A DNA stretch of 64,000 bases from Dechloromonas sp. UBA6271 (GCA_002440665.1 DJUX01000045.1:25762-89761), one strand, 5' to 3'; shown: positions 18,969 to 28,017, counted from the first letter of the stretch. The notes: generated from the sequence alone by a model not told the origin. A program made the numbers and translations.

Positions 18969-20759
18969 TTATTTCCGCTTGCCGGATTTTCGAATAAATC
19001 TGCCCGCTGCCGCTACCAGAAAAATGATTGCGAGCAGAACGCTGACCAAGGTGATCCGGTCGGCCACGACTTGCCGCTCGCTCTTCGCGAATTCAAATGG
19101 GTGGTAAGCAGCGAACCGTTTGGCCTCGGGGCGTTGCTCGGCTTTGAACCGATCCCAAGGCTGACACTGGTTCTCGTCTGGAAAGACCAGGCAGGCTGGG
19201 TTGATTAGGTTGAGAGCGCCATCAGGGCCAACTGCGTCCACCTGCCCGGGGAACAGGTGCACGTTGCCCAGTTTTTCGAGCCGGTAGCCGTAGATGGGGT
19301 TATAGCAGCGCATCGGCGACGTTCCGTCTGCAAGCTGACTGTTGTCGAGAGCTTGCTGCGCGCCTATGCGAACGATGCGGTTGTCTACTGCGCCCGCGCG
19401 CAAGGCCTTGTAATAGGCGACCACGGCGCCGGGATCGTAATCCTGATTTTCGTAGAAGTTGCGAACCTCCAGAAAATTCAGCATCGGGATTCCGATGATT
19501 GCCAGCGCGGCTGCCAAAGTGCGAGCCTTGCCAGCGTTCGCAACGGCAATACCGCAGAGTGCTGCAATGCAGGGGATGTAGATAATCAGCCACCGGAAGG
19601 GGGATGTCGTCGAACCGATCAACGGGAGCGATTTGAGAACAGCGTTCCATTCGGGCGAGTAGTAAAGCATCGCCAGGGGCCAGAGCAGGATCGCGCCGAG
19701 GATCGCTGCGGGAAGGACGCGTGAGCGGAAATCCGGGCGCAGCTTCGGTTGATGCCGAATGCTCAACGCGATGGCGCCGAGGGCTATAGCGAAGATGGCA
19801 AGCGGTATCGGCGTCAGGCCATAGGCTAGTTCGTGCGGCATCGCGGCCCACTGGATGTTTTTCCAGAGCGGTGTGGCCATGCGGTAGGCGTTTTCACTGG
19901 AATAGAACAGGGCGCGCACCGCGAATTCCAGCAGATCAGCCGGGCTGGCGATTCCGGGCAGTGGGTAGAAGTCCCGGCTGAAGCGGCTCATCAGGGTCAG
20001 GTTCGCATTCAGCTTGGAAGCGGCAAGACCGAGAACTGGCAACATCGCCACGATTCCTCGCGAGACGAATACCAGGAATGTGCGGTCGGGTGTTTTGAAA
20101 GCGGTTAGACATGCTAAACAAACAACGGAGAGCGCAGCCGGGATCATCAGCGTCGTCAGGCCGGAATGAAACCAATAGGCGATCAGCAGGCCTGCAAGGA
20201 GCGAATACGTGATTCCCCGTGCTGACAACAGGGGGGCTGCCGGTTTGCGCAAGAGCAGCAGCGCGATCATTGGCACCAGCATGAAGGCTTGGTAGCCGTA
20301 GTGGCCGATGATCATGCGATGGGCATAGAAGCCGTTGAACATGAAAACAGTTGCCGCGACGACAGCGGGTAATCTTTCCAACGCCAGACAGTGCCGCGCA
20401 AAAAGATACATTCCCCAAAATCCGATAGCGGCAAACAGGAGAAAGGCCCAATAAACTGCCTGAAGTGGATCGACAATGAAGGTCAGGAACTGCGGGATCG
20501 AGTAGAAAGCCGACTGCGGGTCGGCGAAGAGCGCCTGCCCGCCGCAAAATGACGGGGAAAACCACGGGGGCGTAACAAACCCGTTGTGTCGGTACCAGAG
20601 GAAGCCATCCAGGAAGCCGGCAAGCGTCAGGATGTAATCGTGCCCCATGCGGCCATTGGGCAATGGGAAAAACTCCCGGAAAATGAAGTGGTAGGCAAGC
20701 AATAAAAGAGCGAAGATGCCGATGACATGGACCGAAGAAAGGCGTAGCTTGCTAGACAT
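18969..20759 (-). CDS. YfhO-like polytopic membrane protein, possible GT-C glycosyltransferase
   Basis: 596 residues with about 12 membrane helices and a soluble C-terminal loop before a last helix and a basic tail (FIRKSGKRK). The first extracytoplasmic loop contains GRMGHDY, acidic/aromatic as expected for a GT-C catalytic loop. DUF6044/YfhO-type proteins are proposed lipid-linked-sugar glycosyltransferases. The ATG at 20759 gives a sensible N-terminus and overlaps gtrA-like by 8 bases. With GtrA and the GT2 protein it resembles a three-part Gtr system in which this would be the acceptor-specific transferase (inference). Confidence 0.65.
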   Translation of the reverse strand: MSSKLRLSSVHVIGIFALLLLAYHFIFREFFPLPNGRMGHDYILTLAGFLDGFLWYRHNGFVTPPWFSPSFCGGQALFADPQSAFYSIPQFLTFIVDPLQAVYWAFLLFAAIGFWGMYLFARHCLALERLPAVVAATVFMFNGFYAHRMIIGHYGYQAFMLVPMIALLLLRKPAAPLLSARGITYSLLAGLLIAYWFHSGLTTLMIPAALSVVCLACLTAFKTPDRTFLVFVSRGIVAMLPVLGLAASKLNANLTLMSRFSRDFYPLPGIASPADLLEFAVRALFYSSENAYRMATPLWKNIQWAAMPHELAYGLTPIPLAIFAIALGAIALSIRHQPKLRPDFRSRVLPAAILGAILLWPLAMLYYSPEWNAVLKSLPLIGSTTSPFRWLIIYIPCIAALCGIAVANAGKARTLAAALAIIGIPMLNFLEVRNFYENQDYDPGAVVAYYKALRAGAVDNRIVRIGAQQALDNSQLADGTSPMRCYNPIYGYRLEKLGNVHLFPGQVDAVGPDGALNLINPACLVFPDENQCQPWDRFKAEQRPEAKRFAAYHPFEFAKSERQVVADRITLVSVLLAIIFLVAAAGRFIRKSGKRK

Positions 20760-21189
20760 CTGTAGCCTTGCGGAAAGTGAAATGCTGGTGAACGAAATAA
20801 CTGGCAACGACGATCAGCGCGGTGACGATAGCCTGCGCAATCAGCGGGGTTATGTGGAAGCCTTCCACCAATAGTGGCAACAAAGCCAGGCCAATGGCGA
20901 GCGACCCCAGATGGGCGATGTGAAAGCGAAAATATTCGCCAAGCCAATGGCCGGAGGAGCGAAAAACGATCCAGCGCTGGGTTACGAAAGATTGCGTTAC
21001 AGCGAGCAGATGGCTGATTGCAGCGATAATCATGTAGCCCAGATATGACGAGAATGCCAGGTAGAGCCCTGCAAAAATTGCATATCCCGCCAATGTGTTC
21101 CAGGCGCCGACTGCCAGGTAGCGGAGGTGGCGGTTTCGCTGCCAAAGCAAACCGGCCTCCGTGGCCTGTGGCTTGATCTGATCTGACAT
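20752..21189 (-). CDS. GtrA-family membrane protein (putative polyprenyl-phosphate-sugar flippase)
   Basis: 145 residues with four membrane helices. RYLAVGAWNTLAGYAIF at the start and YFVHQHFTFRK at the end are the signature ends of GtrA proteins. GtrA members are thought to move bactoprenol-phosphate-linked sugars across the inner membrane. The partner genes expected for such a system flank it: a YfhO-like protein downstream and a GT2 protein upstream beyond the HAD gene. Confidence 0.88.
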   Translation of the reverse strand: MSDQIKPQATEAGLLWQRNRHLRYLAVGAWNTLAGYAIFAGLYLAFSSYLGYMIIAAISHLLAVTQSFVTQRWIVFRSSGHWLGEYFRFHIAHLGSLAIGLALLPLLVEGFHITPLIAQAIVTALIVVASYFVHQHFTFRKATDV

Positions 21190-21199
21190 CGGTAGGGCT

Positions 21200-21853
21200 T
21201 CAGATTCGCAACAGCTCGCCTGGCGTCGTCAGCCTGACCCAGTGTGCGGGTGTTTCGTTGGCAGGAAATGCGCTATAACCCCAATCGGCTGCATAGAAGG
21301 GCAGCTCATTCGCATCCGCCGCAAAGCCGTCTTCCGGCCGATCTCCGATATAGGCAGCCGAACCGTGCGCAATGCCCACATCCTGAATCAAGCCGGCGAT
21401 CATCGCTGCTTTGTTTGGAAATGCCGGGGAGCGCGTATCGAGCGCGTACACCGAAGAAAATAATTCGCGCCAGCCCAGGTGATTCAGAATCAGCTGTGTT
21501 GGCAACAGCCGCTTGTTGGTCGCAATGTGCAATGCTTTGCCCTCGCCATGCAATCCTGTAAGCATCTCGTTGATACCCGGGAATACGGTCGTCGCCTTGT
21601 AGCCTTCGGCATCGTAGTAATCCTTGAACGATCTGACCAGGGCGTCGAGCAGCGAGGCATCGTCGGACCCTGCGAGGCTGGCCAGCGTGTCCCGCAGCGG
21701 CGGCCCGATGACTGTTGGGGTCAACGGCAATTTTGGGGCAATTTTCAAACTGTCGAGCGCCATTGCAAAGCCTTCGAGAATGCTCGCGGACGAATCGATC
21801 AAGGTTCCATCCAGATCGAAGATAAGCGTTTGCCTAGAGGGCATCATGGCCAT
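21200..21853 (-). CDS. HAD-family phosphatase (phosphoglycolate phosphatase-like)
   Basis: 217 residues. LIFDLDGTLIDSSASI near residue 10 is HAD motif I with both Asp residues; ATNKRL is motif II/III and YIGDRPEDGFAADANELP is motif IV. The cap is a small helical C1 type. The start could be at 21853, 21847 or 21844; all overlap the end of the GT2 gene, so translation is probably coupled. Within a glycan cluster it could remove phosphate from a sugar intermediate, but the substrate is not readable. Confidence 0.85.
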   Translation of the reverse strand: MAMMPSRQTLIFDLDGTLIDSSASILEGFAMALDSLKIAPKLPLTPTVIGPPLRDTLASLAGSDDASLLDALVRSFKDYYDAEGYKATTVFPGINEMLTGLHGEGKALHIATNKRLLPTQLILNHLGWRELFSSVYALDTRSPAFPNKAAMIAGLIQDVGIAHGSAAYIGDRPEDGFAADANELPFYAADWGYSAFPANETPAHWVRLTTPGELLRI

Positions 21854-22796
21854 TTACGTTGCCGACATCAAAATTGATGCGCTCTTTTTCGATAACCAAG
21901 GGGCGCTTCATTACTTGAGTGTGAATTGCTCCGATATATTCACCGAGCAAGCCAATAAAGAATAGTTGTACCGATCCGAAGAAAAATAGGCCGACGACCA
22001 GTGGAGCCATCCCAAGCGAGAAGCTATCCCAAAACAATAGCTTGGCCACCCCGTAGCCGATAGCGATCAGGAGGCTAATAAAAGACAGGACAAAGCCACT
22101 CATGGTTGCTAAGCGTAGAGGAAGCTTGGAGTGGCTGGTGATCCCAAGCATCGCCATGTCATATAGGGTGTAGAGGTTATTTTTCGTAATCCCCCGGACC
22201 CTCCTAGGTTGCTCAAATGGAATTTCTGCAGCCTTGAATCCAAATTCGGATATTAAGCCTCGGAAATAGGGGTAGGGGTCATTAAGTTTACGAAATTGAT
22301 TAATGAATTCTTTGTCGAATATTCCAAAGCCAGTGAAGTTTTCAATCAAAGGAGCATCGGATATTTTCTTGATGAATCTGTAATATAATTTTCTAAGAAT
22401 AAAAAACCCAGAATTTTCTTTACTTGTTGGTTTTGTGCATACTGCTACTTTGTAGCCCTGCTCCCATTTTTCAATAAGGTTTGGAATTAGTTCTGGTGGG
22501 TCTTGAAGGTCAGATACCATTAATATGACTGCATCTCCCGTTGCCTGGAGGAGCGCATGCATAGGTGATCTGATGTGGCCAAAGTTTCGCTGGTTGATAA
22601 TCAACTTAATTTGATTATTTTCCTTTGCTATTTTTTTTATTATTTCAACTGTGTTGTCTGTTGAGCCGTTGTCAATAAATATATGCTCGAATTCAATATT
22701 TTCAATTTGTGCAGTCGATTTTCTGATTCGATCCAAGAGTTCCGTGATGTTTTCTTCTTCGTTAAAGCATGGGGTGACTATACTAATTTTCTTCAT
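21834..22796 (-). CDS. Polyprenyl-phosphate glycosyltransferase, GtrB/DPM1-like (family 2)
   Basis: 320 residues. The GT-A domain starts ISIVTPCFNEEENITELL and has FIDNGSTDNTVEIIKK and SDLQDPPELIP (DXD-type). Two C-terminal helices (LSFISLLIAIGYGVAKLL, PLVVGLFFFGSVQLFFIG) match GtrB-type enzymes that load a sugar onto polyprenyl phosphate. Base composition is clearly AT-rich compared with its neighbours, especially 22250-22790, with many AAA, ATT and TTT codons, which suggests acquisition from another source. It fits as the first enzyme of a Gtr-like module with GtrA and the YfhO-like protein. Confidence 0.85.
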   Translation of the reverse strand: MKKISIVTPCFNEEENITELLDRIRKSTAQIENIEFEHIFIDNGSTDNTVEIIKKIAKENNQIKLIINQRNFGHIRSPMHALLQATGDAVILMVSDLQDPPELIPNLIEKWEQGYKVAVCTKPTSKENSGFFILRKLYYRFIKKISDAPLIENFTGFGIFDKEFINQFRKLNDPYPYFRGLISEFGFKAAEIPFEQPRRVRGITKNNLYTLYDMAMLGITSHSKLPLRLATMSGFVLSFISLLIAIGYGVAKLLFWDSFSLGMAPLVVGLFFFGSVQLFFIGLLGEYIGAIHTQVMKRPLVIEKERINFDVGNVNGHDAL

Positions 22797-22913
22797 TTGT
22801 TTAATAAGTCAAGCAGGCAGAGGGAGAGAGCCAACAATCGACATCGCGGGTGGCGACCGCTTCGCACTGGCGTTGACGGCGACTTTTGGAGGCGTGAATG
22901 TTCAAGGTCTGAT

Positions 22914-24587
22914 TCAGCTTGCGCGAGTGGTAGCCGTGTCTAGTAGCGGCAGGGAAAAACGCTCGATGATCTCCTGCCAGAACGAATTACCGTTTGCGAA
23001 CTCATGGGCAAGCTGCATCGAGCGAGCTGCTTCTGTGGTGTTACCAAGTTCTTTGTGGCAAATACTCGTGTAGTAGTGGGCGATGGGGTGGTCGTGTTTG
23101 GCCTTTAGGACGTTCCGGAAACTGTCGAGTGCTATATCAAAGTGCCCAAGTTTCATGTTGGCGTTGTGGACGAAATTAAGCTCAATATTCATCAAATAGC
23201 TCATTTCCTGTATGTAAGCGGCACTGAAGTCCTCTGTCTCAACAATGGCTTTCTTGTAATTGCCGAGAATAGGAATGTCCTTGAAATAGTTCTTGATGTC
23301 GCAAATCTCATACATTTCGCTGCCTGCCAGCGGTGTTGCCACATTGATACGGAACCAGTCGGCGTTGATTGATTTCAGGAATTCGCGGGTATCGGCAATA
23401 TCGTCCTTTGTTTCCCCCGGCAGGCCTATCAGAATATTGCAGTCGGTGTAGATGCCCAATTCGCGGCAATCATTGGCTACACGGCGGACGATGTCGAGTT
23501 TCAGCGGCTTTTTCATGATCCGCTTGAGTACCCGCTCGCTGCCTGATTCGACTGCCAAGATCAGTTGCTTGACGCCCGCACGGGCGAGCAATTTGAGGAA
23601 GGGGCGGTCGAGGGCATAAAGGGCTAATGCATTGGGGAAAAAGAGCTTGTGCCCCGCCTGAGACAGGCGATCAACGATCTGATAGGCGCGGGGGCGGTCG
23701 CCCATAAAGTGATCGTCGAGTATGATGATCGTCTGGGCGCCATAGCGATCTTTCAGCCGTTGCGCGTCGTTGATGACGCGTTCGATGCTGTAGTAACGCA
23801 TGTCGCGTCCGTGGGCCTTGTGCGAAGCACAAAAAATGCATTTGAACGGGCAGCCGCGCGAGGTCATGATCGCCATGCCCTTATTGCGCTCCTTTTCCGA
23901 GGTGTAGTAATACATCGTCGGGTTGATGTCGTAGCCAGCGATATCAAGCATTTCATAATCGAGGTAGGGGATCTCGTCGAGTTCTTCTATGAAATCGTGC
24001 TTGAAATCCAAGTTTTGTCCAAGCTTGCTGCGCGTAACCCAAGTCGGACTGGCTTCGAGGCAGGCTTTTTTGTCGACCGATTGTAGCAACGCCAGCATCG
24101 GCCGTTCGCCTTCTCCATAGCAGATCGCGTCAAAAGCGTCGGTATCCCGCATGATTTCGCGGTAGACAGCGGTCGGCAGATTGCCGCCACCGAGAAGAAG
24201 TGCCTCGGGAAAGAGCTCGTGGGCGATGTCAGCGAGTTCGATGAAGCTCCGGTAGGAGGGGGCGAAAAGGGTCGAGATGCCGATAATGGTCGGCGCGAAA
24301 TCTCGGATCTCGGGTGTGGCGAGAAAGTTCTCGTAATAGTCGCGGAAACAGGGGTAGTCGAAGCGTTCGACTCGGTTTAGTTCAACATTGAAATCGATTA
24401 GTAGGGTTTCGACCGCAATGTGCTGTTTAAGGTAGGCACTCAGTGAAATCGGTCCAAGTGGGATGTCGGTGATTACTGAACCGAACACCTGCCCGCTTGA
24501 ATTGGCGGTTTGTTTGACGTTTTGCGGAGGGGCCACGAATTCACCGTAGGTGATGTTTGGTGGCATGATGAAAAGTATTCTTTCCAT
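22914..24587 (-). CDS. B12-binding-type radical SAM protein with C-terminal TPR
   Basis: 557 residues. The N-terminal 200 residues look like a cobalamin-binding Rossmann domain (LLLGGGNLPTAVYREIM, CYGEGERPML). The radical SAM core has SRGCPFKCIFCASH, giving the CX3CX2C cluster ligands near residues 245-252, and LIGLPGETKDDI. The last 90 residues form TPR-like helices (FDIALDSFRNVLKAKHDHP). Class B radical SAM enzymes often methylate unreactive carbons or rearrange, but the substrate is unknown. The gene sits in the glycan cluster, 245 bases downstream of the SPASM/unknown gene pair. Confidence 0.85.
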   Translation of the reverse strand: MERILFIMPPNITYGEFVAPPQNVKQTANSSGQVFGSVITDIPLGPISLSAYLKQHIAVETLLIDFNVELNRVERFDYPCFRDYYENFLATPEIRDFAPTIIGISTLFAPSYRSFIELADIAHELFPEALLLGGGNLPTAVYREIMRDTDAFDAICYGEGERPMLALLQSVDKKACLEASPTWVTRSKLGQNLDFKHDFIEELDEIPYLDYEMLDIAGYDINPTMYYYTSEKERNKGMAIMTSRGCPFKCIFCASHKAHGRDMRYYSIERVINDAQRLKDRYGAQTIIILDDHFMGDRPRAYQIVDRLSQAGHKLFFPNALALYALDRPFLKLLARAGVKQLILAVESGSERVLKRIMKKPLKLDIVRRVANDCRELGIYTDCNILIGLPGETKDDIADTREFLKSINADWFRINVATPLAGSEMYEICDIKNYFKDIPILGNYKKAIVETEDFSAAYIQEMSYLMNIELNFVHNANMKLGHFDIALDSFRNVLKAKHDHPIAHYYTSICHKELGNTTEAARSMQLAHEFANGNSFWQEIIERFSLPLLDTATTRAS

Positions 24588-24681
24588 GTTCCTATTTTCT
24601 AAATGTCAGAATAAGCATTGAAATTCACATGGTTTGGCGCTCATTCATCACCACTAGAGCGCTTGACCAGTATTCGGCTAC

Positions 24682-24828
24682 CTAGCCGAGATTCGGTTGC
24701 TGGTTGAAGGTAAGGTTGTAGCCATTGACCTCGGAATGGTAAACGAAGCTGTTCTTCTTGTTGTGCAATGCCAAAAGACAGATCAGCGGCAGGTATCTAT
24801 GGCGTGCAGAGGCGTCAAAAAACCTCAC
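24682..24828 (-). CDS. Possible 48-codon open frame downstream of the radical SAM pair
   Basis: A GTG-initiated frame of 48 codons starts 4 bases after the stop of the 271-residue gene and ends at a TAG. It encodes a basic, aromatic and asparagine-rich peptide (LALHNKKNSFVYHSEV and FNQQPNLG at the end). There is no ribosome site, so translation would need coupling to the gene upstream. It could be a remnant of a longer gene, a small accessory peptide or chance. Most of the gap between the two neighbouring genes is taken up by this frame. Confidence 0.25.
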   Translation of the reverse strand: MRFFDASARHRYLPLICLLALHNKKNSFVYHSEVNGYNLTFNQQPNLG

Positions 24829-24832
24829 ACCA

Positions 24833-25648
24833 TCAAACAAGTTCGGCAAACACTGTGATTCCTCCTGCCCATTGCTCTGAAACCTGCGTGGTATCTCGAG
24901 TCAGCATTTGCGTCATGCACCAGAACTCCATGTGAGGGCCGTAGGCCTTGAGTAGTAGCACCAGACGTGGATCACGGTGAACGTACGCCGACATGCAGAG
25001 GATAGGCGTATAAAACTCATCGCTGATCAACAGGTCCGGGACACTTGCCACAGCAGCGCAAATATCGATCCCGCCACTCAGGCAGACTTTTGCCCCAGCC
25101 AACTCCGGGAGCGATGCCATCTGGCTTCGCTGCGACTGGATGTCGAATTCCTGCAAGGCCTGGGGGAAATACCAACCAACAACCGCTCCAGCCTCCACCG
25201 CTGAAATCAGTTCCTGGTATCGGGACTCCGGGGCCAAGGAGAGATTGCCGGGCAACTCGGAGTTACTCTGAAGCACCGCCTTGAAGTGCGCCTCTGGAAA
25301 CCGGGTATTGAAAGATTCTTTCAAGCTTGGCAATAGGCTGCTCTCCAGCTCTTCGCCCAAATCTGCGCCGCGCGCTTTGCATCCAGTAATGAAAGGGACT
25401 TTTACACCTTTCAGCAGATTGGCATACGCCGCATTGGTCTTGATTGTCTCCAACAGCGTTTCGGCGTTGGATTGGAAATCCGAGGATGTCACTTCCTCAG
25501 GAACAAAGTTGAACCGCTTGCTTCTTTCAAAAAGCAACTCGTAGTCAATAGCTGGTTGATTCAACTTGTAATAGAAACTCGGCGTACTTCCGAATACGCG
25601 CGCATCTTTTCCCGGGACACGGCGACCGTTGTCGTCAAAAAATTGCAC
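24833..25648 (-). CDS. Unknown protein partnered with radical SAM/SPASM enzyme
   Basis: I do not recognise this 271-residue protein. The GTG at 25648 was chosen because GGAG lies 6 bases before it; the frame is open further upstream but overlaps the radical SAM gene in a non-coding-looking way. It has no signal peptide or membrane helix. The middle part contains PFITGCKARGADLGEELESS and the C-terminal part KVCLSGGIDICAAVAS, with three scattered Cys residues. It starts 14 bases after the radical SAM stop, so the two are almost certainly co-translated and may work on the same substrate. Confidence 0.75.
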   Translation of the reverse strand: MQFFDDNGRRVPGKDARVFGSTPSFYYKLNQPAIDYELLFERSKRFNFVPEEVTSSDFQSNAETLLETIKTNAAYANLLKGVKVPFITGCKARGADLGEELESSLLPSLKESFNTRFPEAHFKAVLQSNSELPGNLSLAPESRYQELISAVEAGAVVGWYFPQALQEFDIQSQRSQMASLPELAGAKVCLSGGIDICAAVASVPDLLISDEFYTPILCMSAYVHRDPRLVLLLKAYGPHMEFWCMTQMLTRDTTQVSEQWAGGITVFAELV

Positions 25649-25661
25649 TCTCGTCTCCAAC

Positions 25662-26795
25662 TTACTTTTCAATGGAAGGGGTACGTCCAAATCCGAACTC
25701 GTAAGGCACCGGCAACAGCGGGCTGACATCAAGGTAATCGTTAACTGCCTTGTTGTGGAAATGAATGAAGTCCTTGTGCTCGCCAATGATGCACTCATCC
25801 CGGTATGGGCCCAACCAACTGTTTTTCATCCCCCGATCGAGAATGTTTGCGAGAGGCTCCTTGGTTACATTTCCGATCGATAGATCCATATAAGGGCAAG
25901 GAACGATTTCACCGTCATGGTTGACCGTATTGATGCCTTTGACCGTGATGCAACGGCCGGGCTGACCGTACGATGGGGTCATGTGCGTGAAGACGTTGAA
26001 CCGGTCCTCCAGGAACTTCAGTTGGTCGACGTCCTTCTTTGTGCAAACCCAAGTATCTTGCTCCCGCGCAGTGCCGACCGGCTTGGCCAGTGTGACATAC
26101 AAGGGAATGTCCTCATCTTTGCAATAGGCGCAAAGACTCATGAATTCATCGCTGAAAACGCGGTCCTTGATGATGCAAGTCGAAATGAGCAGCTCAAGAT
26201 TCGCCTTCTTGGACGCTTGCAGCGCCCGCATTACCCGCTTGTAAGAGCCTTTTTTTCCACGGAACGCGTCGTGTTCTTCCTCGATCATGCTGTCCAGTGA
26301 GATTTGCGCCTTGTATCCACCAAGCCCGGCAAACCATTTGGCTTTTTCTTCATCAAAAGTCCAGCCATTGGTATCGAGGATCACTAGGTGCTTCATTGGA
26401 TCGAGCGCTTCGACCAACTTGTCCAGGTTCTTGTCGAGCAGCGCTTCGCCGCCTGTCAAAACGAAACGGAAGATGCCGTATTCGTCGGCCTGCCGGGAAA
26501 GCTCTCTGTAGTCGTCCAGGCCCATTTGGGGGCGAGGATCAATCGCCCCGGTACGCTTCTGCAGATCACGGCTCATATAGGGCTCTTCACAGCAATGCGC
26601 GCAATGGAAGTTGCATAGGGAGCGATTGATTTTTAGACGCAGAATGGGGCTGATCTGACCATCCAACATTCCCTTGAAATACTGCTGGATTTTCTCATGC
26701 ACGCGGGGGCGCCGCTGACTCTGGTCTCTACGCTTGTTTTTTTCGGTCAGCGACAGCGCTTCCTGTTCTGCCAGAATTTGCAAGTGGTTCGACAT
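25662..26795 (-). CDS. Radical SAM enzyme with SPASM-like C-terminus
   Basis: 377 residues. The cluster motif CNFHCAHC gives Cys61, Cys65 and Cys68. LTGGEALLDKNL is the GGE motif for SAM binding and QISLDSM follows. Late cysteines (PGRCITVKG, EIVPCPYMDLSIGNV, YRDECIIG) suggest a SPASM or twitch domain with an auxiliary Fe-S cluster. Such enzymes modify peptides, sugars or nucleoside sugars. AGGAG precedes the ATG. It begins 103 bases after the SDR gene of the CDP-sugar operon and is followed immediately by an unknown gene. Substrate not predictable. Confidence 0.85.
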   Translation of the reverse strand: MSNHLQILAEQEALSLTEKNKRRDQSQRRPRVHEKIQQYFKGMLDGQISPILRLKINRSLCNFHCAHCCEEPYMSRDLQKRTGAIDPRPQMGLDDYRELSRQADEYGIFRFVLTGGEALLDKNLDKLVEALDPMKHLVILDTNGWTFDEEKAKWFAGLGGYKAQISLDSMIEEEHDAFRGKKGSYKRVMRALQASKKANLELLISTCIIKDRVFSDEFMSLCAYCKDEDIPLYVTLAKPVGTAREQDTWVCTKKDVDQLKFLEDRFNVFTHMTPSYGQPGRCITVKGINTVNHDGEIVPCPYMDLSIGNVTKEPLANILDRGMKNSWLGPYRDECIIGEHKDFIHFHNKAVNDYLDVSPLLPVPYEFGFGRTPSIEK

Positions 26796-26898
26796 ATGGA
26801 TCTCCTAAAATCTAAGGAAGGTCTGTACAACACCCGCCGCGAATTCCGGGTGCGAAAGGTTCATTTGTTTCATGGCTCGACAGTTTCGGATCAAGCGG

Positions 26899-28017
26899 TC
26901 AGCGGATTGACTGTTGCAGACTTTCTTTAGTTTCTTCATCAATCATTTGGTTTGCAGCGTATCTGGCGGTTGATCGAATGGCAGACGACAAATCGGTCCA
27001 TACGTCCAGACCAAGCGTGTTCCGTGCCAGTGTGATGTCCGGGATATAGGCGTTGCGTACTGGATTACCAACGGCGTTGGCAGATTTGCCGAGGATATTG
27101 ACCGGTTTGTATGGCGCAATCAGGTCGCGGACGAGATGGGCCAGATCGCCAATGCTGATCGCCGCATCGGAGCCAACGTTGCACGGCTGGCCGCTCTTGC
27201 CGTCGAGCAGCAGGGCGAGCAACCAGACCACCAGATCGCCGGCGTACAGGTAGGAACGCAGCGCCTTGCCGTCACTGTTGACGACGATGCGTTCGGCGCG
27301 GAGCGCCTGAGCGATGAAGTTGCCGATGGCGTAATGGATGTCGAGCGGCAGGAAAGGACCGACGAAGCTGAAACAGCGCGCGATGCCGAGATGCCAGCCG
27401 TAGCGTTCCGCATAGCAGGCACAGAGAAATTCAGCGGCACGCTTCGCCTGACCCAGGGCGGTGGCCGGGTCATAGGTTGGCGGGGCGAGGAGGCTGGATT
27501 CGGGGATCGGCGTATGACTGCCGTCGGCCGGAGGCTGTAGTGGCTGGTAGACGACGCCGGAACTGGTGAACAGCAGATTGCCGATGCCGCGTTCGGCGGC
27601 GAAATCGAGCACGCGTCGGGTGCCGCCGACCAGGGTGTCGAACTTGCGCAACGGATCTTCGCCGGCGAAGGTTTCGTGGGCCGAGGTGGTGGCGGCATGA
27701 ATGACGTGGGTGAAATGGCCGCTAGGGAAAGCGAAGTCGCGGACGTCCCCGGCCACGAAGCAGAAGGCCGGGTCGGCAAGGATTGCCGGTGCCTTGCGTC
27801 CGAAAGCTGCAGGGTCGCGGGTCAGTACGGTCACGCGCAGGTTGAGTGCGTGCCGTGTGTTGGCGATACGAAACGCTTCGAGCAGCCAGCGGCCGAAGAA
27901 GCCGGTGCCGCCGGTGATGAACAGCGACTTGCCAGCGAGGCGCGGCCACAAGTGGGCGGCGCGGGCGAGAATCTGTTCGAAATCGGCGTTGAGCCCGTTG
28001 GGCGGGGCAGCGGTCAT
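26899..28017 (-). CDS. Extended SDR (NAD-dependent epimerase/dehydratase-like) lacking the YxxxK tyrosine
   Basis: 372 residues. The nucleotide-binding motif is SLFITGGTGFFGRWL near residue 30, and LLFTSSGVVYQP carries the catalytic Ser. Where the family has YxxxK, the sequence reads ALGQAKRAAEFL, so the Lys is present and the Tyr is replaced by Leu; I checked the codons (CTG at that place). The rest of the fold looks complete (GNFIAQALRAERIVV, LYAGDLVVWLL). In the operon it would be the candidate reductase or epimerase for a CDP-sugar. It overlaps the Nudix gene by 4 bases. Confidence 0.82.
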   Translation of the reverse strand: MTAAPPNGLNADFEQILARAAHLWPRLAGKSLFITGGTGFFGRWLLEAFRIANTRHALNLRVTVLTRDPAAFGRKAPAILADPAFCFVAGDVRDFAFPSGHFTHVIHAATTSAHETFAGEDPLRKFDTLVGGTRRVLDFAAERGIGNLLFTSSGVVYQPLQPPADGSHTPIPESSLLAPPTYDPATALGQAKRAAEFLCACYAERYGWHLGIARCFSFVGPFLPLDIHYAIGNFIAQALRAERIVVNSDGKALRSYLYAGDLVVWLLALLLDGKSGQPCNVGSDAAISIGDLAHLVRDLIAPYKPVNILGKSANAVGNPVRNAYIPDITLARNTLGLDVWTDLSSAIRSTARYAANQMIDEETKESLQQSIR

